Positions 57,991 through 64,000 of a stretch of DNA of 64,000 nucleotides are shown piece after piece. The number at the start of each line of letters is the position of its first letter. The stretch's first letter is position 1. The DNA comes from Bryoerythrophyllum caledonicum (lineage: Eukaryota > Streptophyta > Bryopsida > Pottiales > Pottiaceae): the NCBI GenBank assembly GCA_963971425.1, contig OZ020518.1, forward strand, positions 1,872,263 through 1,936,262. The letters are read 5' to 3'. The notes under the pieces are model-generated. The model worked only from the letters and a program-made list of their open reading frames with translations. It ran no database searches and was not told the DNA's origin. The position numbers were made by a program, and so were the translations under genes.

Positions 57991-58207
57991 CACTAATTTT
58001 GATGTTTAATGTCATGGGCAACAAATGACTTGTAAATGCTCTAAGTTTTCACTCTTGATGAATATTTTTACCAACCATGTCCACTATGATCCCCCTCTTT
58101 GAGTAGTATAGATTGTTGTACTCTTAGTAAAAATTTATATCAAAAGTAAAAACTTACAGCATTTACAAGTCATGTACTGGCCATGACACTAAACATCAAA
58201 ATCAGTG
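57991..58207. mobile_element. TA-flanked MITE with hairpin ends, copy d
   Basis: It starts CACTAATTTTGATGTTTAATG and ends with the near-reverse complement ACATCAAAATCAGTG, TA on both sides, 217 bp. Inner sequence (ACAAATGACTTGTAAATG) is shared with copy c. Confidence 0.8.
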
Positions 58208-58723
58208 TAGTCCATCCAGGGCAGATATTTGCACTGGGCCATCGGCTGTTGTCTGTGCAATGTGTGGTGTGAAACACACCAACAAATAACAACATAACAG
58301 GTATTGAAACCTACATGAAAAGCAAGGAAGGTTTCTTGACTATACAGAGAACACGCACAAGTTCACTTTTTCTGCGGAACTGGCTCATTTGATAGCAGAT
58401 CTGTAACCCTATCAAATCAAAGCTTCAGCTACGATTGAAGTATTTCTTATGGTACAAGAAAAATCACACCACAAACGATGTATAGAAAACTGAACGTGAG
58501 CAAAAGAAGATAATCTAGAAAAAACCACCAAAAATTCCTCCGGATTACACTGCTTCAAGACCATCAACCCAACCTACTTTTGTGACATTGCATTGACTAT
58601 TTCTAAGCTGTGACACATCGAATAAGTACATGCATTTTGACCTATGACATCAGCCTCCAAATTTGAATACCAAACGTGTAAAGTGCTGCACTCCGAACCT
58701 TGGTTTAATGTGAACCCTGTAAA

Positions 58724-61366
58724 TCAAGAGGCCCAGGGCTTCTGGCAGTTGCCAGCGCATTTCCACCAGCATTTTAAGAACGCAACAAGGCCAGTGTCAG
58801 TTAGATCGGCAAGATCCCTCTCTCGCCGCTGTAGCACGCCAAGAAACTCCTCCATGCTCAGCACGCCATCCGCATCGTTGTCGAAGATGTGAAATATTAT
58901 GTCCACGACAGCATTCGAAATCGGGGCATGACAAATCTGCAATTCATGCAATCACGATGAGTTTGACGACCACCAAGCTCTTCCATACGTGATTGAAGGA
59001 TTCTAGTTGCAAGACAACCAAGCTCTTCCGTTGATCTAATCGCTATAAGGAGTGAGAAAAGAGTATTATTATAAATAAAGGGAGGGGGTGTCTTATTCAA
59101 ACTTTGGGTGACTTTTACAATTATAACTCAATTATCTTATTCCAAATACTCGTATGCCACAAACCTTATCGGCAGCACGCTGCACATCCTCCTTTGATAA
59201 TTTTCCCTGAATCTTGCCAAAGCTGGAGATTGCCATTGCCATGACTGGTATCTTCTTCCGCAGCTCTGCAAATTGTTGAAATTCCTACAATAGCATAGAC
59301 CAACTTATAACAAATGAAACGGAGCGTTTTCTGAGAATTCCATACCACTCAATCTAGCGCCAGAGTCGAAATAAATGCAAACAGGTGGGGTTGTGAAAAC
59401 TGATGTTACAAAGATCATGCTGTTACATTATTTGATTTCTCCTCCATGGGCTTACCTCCAAAGATATTCGCATTGGGGCATAATGAGGATCATTGGCGAG
59501 ATCCTCCACACGGTCCAAGTAGTGATTCATCATTGATATGTCCGCCGAGGCTGCCATTGACAAGCCAAAATCAGTGGCTGAGATGCTCCCTCGATTCTCA
59601 AAGTCGTAGTGAGCAAACTCGAGACGAGAAATCTGTTGCATGAATCCAAAAATACATCACAAACTTGATTGAAAAATGAACATTCTTTCAAGGAAGAAGA
59701 GAGACATGACTCTCAAAGTACCTCGTCGTGAAGATCCCTCAAGAATTTCTCAAATTGTGCCCTCGGGAGTTCGCGCTTCCCATCGGCTCCAAAAAAGAGT
59801 TCCACCAAACCAGCATCTTCAACGCCTCCAGATACTTGCATTCCCGTGCGGAGACCATGCGTGTGTGACTTCCCTGCACGAGTTTGCTCACGCATCCAAG
59901 TCATGACCTTCTTGAATTCCTCCCTGTCAATCATCCTGTGACCCATCCAGAGATTCGGTTCATAAGAAGATGACAACAGCAACGAAGGAGTTAGACACAA
60001 GGCAATAGTATGCTTTACTTTACCACACAGATAAAAAGCTTACCCATTTCCATCCTGATCAAACATCCGAAACGTTGCACTGAAGTTCTTCTCCGGTATA
60101 CTCAGAAGTGTGATGAAGAAGATGTACCTGTAAGAGAAAATGCAAAAATTTACATGAGATGTTGATCCATATTCTCCTCAAATAAACATGATGATAGTGA
60201 GGAAACTTACTCTGGAAACGAAATCAGCCCGTCCCCATTGGTGTCAAACAGCATGAAGAACTTGGAGGGCGGACACTTCAAGTCTCCCGGGGACCTCTCA
60301 CCCCCCAGATGCCCCTCCCGCACCAGATGTGAACCTGACGGTGGGAAAACCGGAACTATGGCTCGCATCAAATCAGCTGCTGTCATGAAAGTTTGGGCGT
60401 CTTCTCGTCTCACCGATGAGAAGTACTCGAACACCTGAACATAACTTGTAATCAGTAAATGCCAAATTGGGAAGTGTTCTGCAGCAATGTGACAAGAAAG
60501 AAACCATTTGCTAAAAAGGGAGAATCAATCATTTCCACCTTCTCTGGAGGGCTGCGCAAACGAAGTCGCCTTTCGTAATTGAAGAAGATTCGCCGTCTGT
60601 AAGCCTCTGCATCCAAAGTGCAAACCCCAAGAAGAAGCCAATATATTAAATTTGGCAAAAAGTAGCTAAAAAACTTGAAAATGGTATGTGATCTAAAATT
60701 ATGTGAAAATTTTAGAGGAATTTTAGACCAACTTGAATGAAACCTTTGTGTTAATAGGGTACTGAAGAGAGTGAAACATCTACAAATAAAAATTCGAATA
60801 AGCTAGATTCTTGTTGCTGAATGGAAAACTTCGCTTGATCCTGGCATCAAAGTGTTGAATCTCAAAAAGGAAAAGCACCAATCCAGAACATCGCTTTTCC
60901 GAAGATTCGAAGAAACCAGAAAACCACTCATTCCTGGAGAAAAACCCTAAAAGCAGGAAAACCATCTAGAAAGCCAGAAGCTCCGCAAATCACCAACACG
61001 GAGATCAGATTCGAGCACAAGCAAGCCAAGAAAGTTGCAGCATTCCGCACCGCTGAGGAAGAAGGTGGGATTCGCGAGCTTGGACGCTGGCGCTCTCCCC
61101 ATGGGCGACGCCAACGGCCGCGTCGTCGTCGCCTCCGCGCTGCTTCCAGCTTCACACCGAGCGGCCTCCATCGCCACCGCGCCTGCTAGAACTCCAGCGC
61201 CCAAGAGCGCCATCACACCACCCCCGGAGCTCCCCCCCTCGTCGCCGCGCCCAATCGCAGCAGCGCCCAAACCCGGCAGCCATCGCACCGATCCCCCTGC
61301 GCTGCTCTCACAAGCCCGCTCCAAACCCCGGATCAATCCCCTCACAACCTTCCCCGAGCTCATCAT
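58724..61366 (-). CDS. MICU: MICU-type mitochondrial calcium uptake regulator, 8 exons
   Basis: Minus-strand exons: 61051-61366, 60539-60606, 60211-60434, 60044-60127, 59722-59935, 59456-59632, 59165-59284 and 58724-58936. All phases agree, giving 471 residues. The N-terminus is Arg/Ser/Gly-rich with a short hydrophobic stretch (GVMALLGAGVLAGAVAMEA), fitting mitochondrial import and membrane association. AYRRRIFFNYERRLRLRSPPEK is the MICU hallmark. Three good EF-hands follow: FDTNGDGLISFPE and FDQDGNGMIDREE, close together, and FDNDADGVLSMEE near the C-terminus. A fourth, YDFENRGSISATD, is degenerate. The plant family (one MICU, often with an extra EF-hand) gates the calcium uniporter MCU from the intermembrane space. 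Confidence 0.95.
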
Positions 61367-61689
61367 TCCTCGCTTCCTCTCTCTAGATCTTCTGCATTCA
61401 CCGTTCCATGATTAAAGCTCCGGAGATGTGATTACCACGATGATTATTCTCGGAGTGGATCCGTAGCGTGAGAATTTCGGCATCGATGTCATGCACGACG
61501 ATGATCTTGAGAGATGATTTCGCATCGGAGGATTAGGGCTCTGCTACGGAAGCATGTCCTCTGGCGCTCGGAAGCATATGCTGCCTGACGCGCGGGTTTG
61601 GGGGCTGGAGGACCTACGACCGAGGTTACCGACCTGGATTGGTTGGGCTCATTGTTGGTATAAATTCTTACTTTTTTAGATTTAGCCCT
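61367..61689. other. Upstream region of the MICU gene
   Basis: Moderate G+C and no frame of interest. It likely holds the MICU promoter and 5' UTR on the minus strand. Confidence 0.5.
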
Positions 61690-61962
61690 CTGACCCTTTA
61701 AGGCCGATGAGCTTCTTCAGGTCTATGAGTGTTCTAGATCATGCAGGATGGTACATTTCAGCGCAAAAATCTACGAACTCCTTTCATGGACACCGTTGTA
61801 GCTCGCCCATGTTTGCCCCGATTGTGGTGGCGATGGTCTCCCATCTTCTTTCATCTCTTAGTCATGGTCTATTTTTTCCTTCAAGGTGGCATGTAGCGCA
61901 TTCTCTGAAGATTTTTGTCCAGAATCGACCCATGTATGGTCGATCGGCTTTAAAGAGTTAAG
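61690..61962. mobile_element. MITE-like repeat with CCCTTTAAGGCCGAT ends
   Basis: The left part CCCTTTAAGGCCGATGAG and the right part GATCGGCTTTAAAGAGTTAA are imperfect inverted repeats. The core is shared with 53105-53345. About 270 bp, non-coding. Confidence 0.5.
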
Positions 61963-62159
61963 GTTGGGTTGGCTATGGTTGATGGAAAATCTACAAGCGG
62001 AATAGATGATATTCTTCACAATCTATTACGTTTGTAGATTTGACCATCGCCCATGGCCAGGCAAGGGTTCAATCCAAGTGAAATTTGAGATATATGGATC
62101 TTATCTAGATGATACTTGTTTTGGTTCCAGACACGTTCCCGTTATGTTGGGAAATATGA

Positions 62160-64000
62160 TTTGTAAACTTTGTACTATGTGTGTTTGGGTAATATACTTC
62201 AAGATTCATTCATCACCATCAACAATAGCATCACCCCAAGAAATATCCCCCCACCAATCAATCCCCTTAACCCCCCACATCCATACCACCCCCGTCCCCC
62301 AACATACATCCCCAAAAACCCTACCACATATCCCATTAATAACATCATACATCATAAACATATCCAACACACAAACACAAATAATATACAAAATACCTAC
62401 ACAAAATATCTATGCCAATGGCAACACAATGATAGTACATACAACAAATGGCTCCCCCAAAGAGTCCTTTTTCCACGACACAACACCAATACCTCCACAC
62501 ACAACATCAAAAAATTAAAACAATACTACCAAAAAATTCAAAACAAAATTTACTCGAATATCATCCTAGCCCACCACCTCCAAGAACAATTCTCAGACTC
62601 AAGATCCGTAACACCACCCATAATTATTCCACTTTTAAACATCCATACAACAGAATGCAACCCCAAAAAGGAAATCCTTACATTCTCAAACGCAATTCAA
62701 ATGGATAACAATCAAGCACATCTACATGAAGAAAATGGCCGACATTTGTACACTATCCCCGTTACTGGACTCCAATGGCTATGGAATCAATACAATACAA
62801 AACTACAAACTCCTACGAACATTGAACCAACGACCCAACCCTTTGAAACTGAATTAATTTGGCTATACCAAAGGTATAAATACCGAATACCAACTATTGA
62901 CCCCCTCAAAAATGCGCAATATACAATACCCACACCCATTTTAGATTCACTAATCTCATCCTTTAACATCGAACAATGATATTTTTTCTTCCCCGGTCAT
63001 GTGTTCTACCAAACTAAAAAAATTCTACTCACCTTATGAAAGAGACAAAATATTTGGATCCCTGGAAAAGGCCTTTGACTACAAATGGATCGGTAATGGT
63101 ATAGCTCACCCCCACAACGAGAAGAAAATGGAACAAACAATACACTAAGCTCGACTTGCCGCCAAACATGATCCAAACAACACAAATACAATCATCATCA
63201 CACCGAACAACAATTGGACCAAAACAACAACCAACACTCAAACCCATTTCCAGAGTCCCATATCATTGCATTATTTGAGGCAGACTCAATACCATACGAA
63301 GAACCTACTATTCCACTCGAGCTACGAAAACCCCAAATCGAGCCATCTACATTACAAATACTATGTGTCCATCACCAAAAACAAACCTTTGGCACCCTAG
63401 AACAACTAGCCAAACTTACCTCCATAACAAACAATTTAAACATACACCGATTATACACAAAACTGGCCCCACCGACACCTACACAAACCCCCGTAAACCG
63501 AAGTAAAACTGGTCAAAACTAAACTATGTCAACAATACAATAAACTACTTTATCACATCGCCCCCTCTCCCAAACTATCCAACTCATACCACACCAAAAT
63601 TTAATCCTGCACATAGTTATTACACCGATGGCTCCTTTAAACCACCAGAACAAATTAGCCGGAGAACTTGGTGCAGAGTAAAAGCTGGATATGGCATTTA
63701 TAATTCTACCAAGGAAATTAAGCTAGCCAAAAGACTTCATGGACTACAGAAAATACTTAGAGCAGAACTCATGGCCATTCACAAAACACTACAAATCATC
63801 ACAACAAAATACAATAATGAACCCGCACATATTGGACCTCCTTATTGTTATCACATTTGGCGCTCGTGCCACCACCTTTATCCCTTCTATGAAAACTCTT
63901 GAAGATACCTTCAAAATACCCATTGAAACAATTAAAACCACCTTTAAAAACATTAACACCATCGCTATTCAATATGCCATGTCCATTCTACTACATAAAC
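62160..64000 (+). mobile_element. LINE remnant, copy 2, running off the window
   Basis: A frame of about 269 residues (62170-62979) carries NKWLPQRVLFPRHNTNTSTH and a Pro/Thr/Asn-rich stretch that match copy 1. Near 63615-63800 an RNase H domain is visible: YYTDGSFKPPEQ, then GYGIYNSTKEIKLAKRL, then LRAELMAIHKTL. An RNase H after the RT places it in an I/Tad/R1-like clade of LINEs. It has fewer breaks than copy 1 but still several stops and frame changes. The reverse transcriptase itself is not within this window portion. Confidence 0.8.

Noticed and set aside
61035-61415. Plus-strand proline-rich 126-codon frame
   Set aside because: It is the antisense shadow of MICU exon 1.

Overview
The window is nuclear DNA from a streptophyte: a charophyte alga or an early-diverging land plant (moss, lycophyte) fits best. 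The support is (a) spliced host genes with GT-AG and a few GC-AG introns; (b) a PIN-type auxin carrier; (c) a plant-type palmitoyl-protein thioesterase; (d) a plant-like tRNA-Trp; (e) short CCCTAAA stretches; and (f) an SLC4-like bicarbonate transporter and a moss-style kinase that are unusual in seed plants. The species cannot be fixed from the sequence alone. Most of the DNA is AT-rich and made of nested transposable elements.

Layout. 1-8.4 kb: an unusual multi-exon gene or element reading as a leader, a long N-terminal region, a ParB-like domain, a beta-class (N4C/N6A type) DNA methyltransferase-like domain, an NLS plus coiled coil, and a HAD/FCP1-like phosphatase domain. Its introns carry about 19 copies of a short palindrome and two 162-bp fold-backs. 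8.4-17.3 kb: a TTAA-flanked non-autonomous transposon, LTR debris and a broken Ty3/gypsy fossil that carries a C5-cytosine methyltransferase domain and a PHD-like finger. 17.4-18.6 kb: intronless protein kinase (-). 19.9-23.9 kb: SLC4-like transporter (-), at least 14 coding exons. 24-27 kb: transposon remnants, including a Mutator-like MITE with a perfect 9-bp target duplication. 27.2-30.1 kb: palmitoyl-protein thioesterase (-), 12 exons. 30.4 kb: tRNA-Trp(CCA). 30.6-43.3 kb: MITEs, LTR debris, a LINE and several TTAA-flanked elements. 43.3-47.1 kb: short-loop PIN carrier (+), 7 exons. 47-58.5 kb: intergenic DNA with TA-flanked MITEs whose ends are hairpins, a Tc1/mariner transposase remnant and a multi-level nest of elements. 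58.7-61.4 kb: MICU-type mitochondrial calcium-uptake regulator (-), 8 exons. 62-64 kb: a second LINE of the same family, running off the end.

The four spliced host genes were traced exon by exon, and their intron phases agree throughout, so they look functional. They act in unrelated compartments: anion transport, lysosomal/vacuolar depalmitoylation, auxin efflux and mitochondrial calcium gating. Nothing suggests they work together. The most novel material is the 1-8.4 kb ParB/methyltransferase/HAD gene with its intronic palindromes, and the nearby retroelement fossil that also carries a DNA methyltransferase domain.
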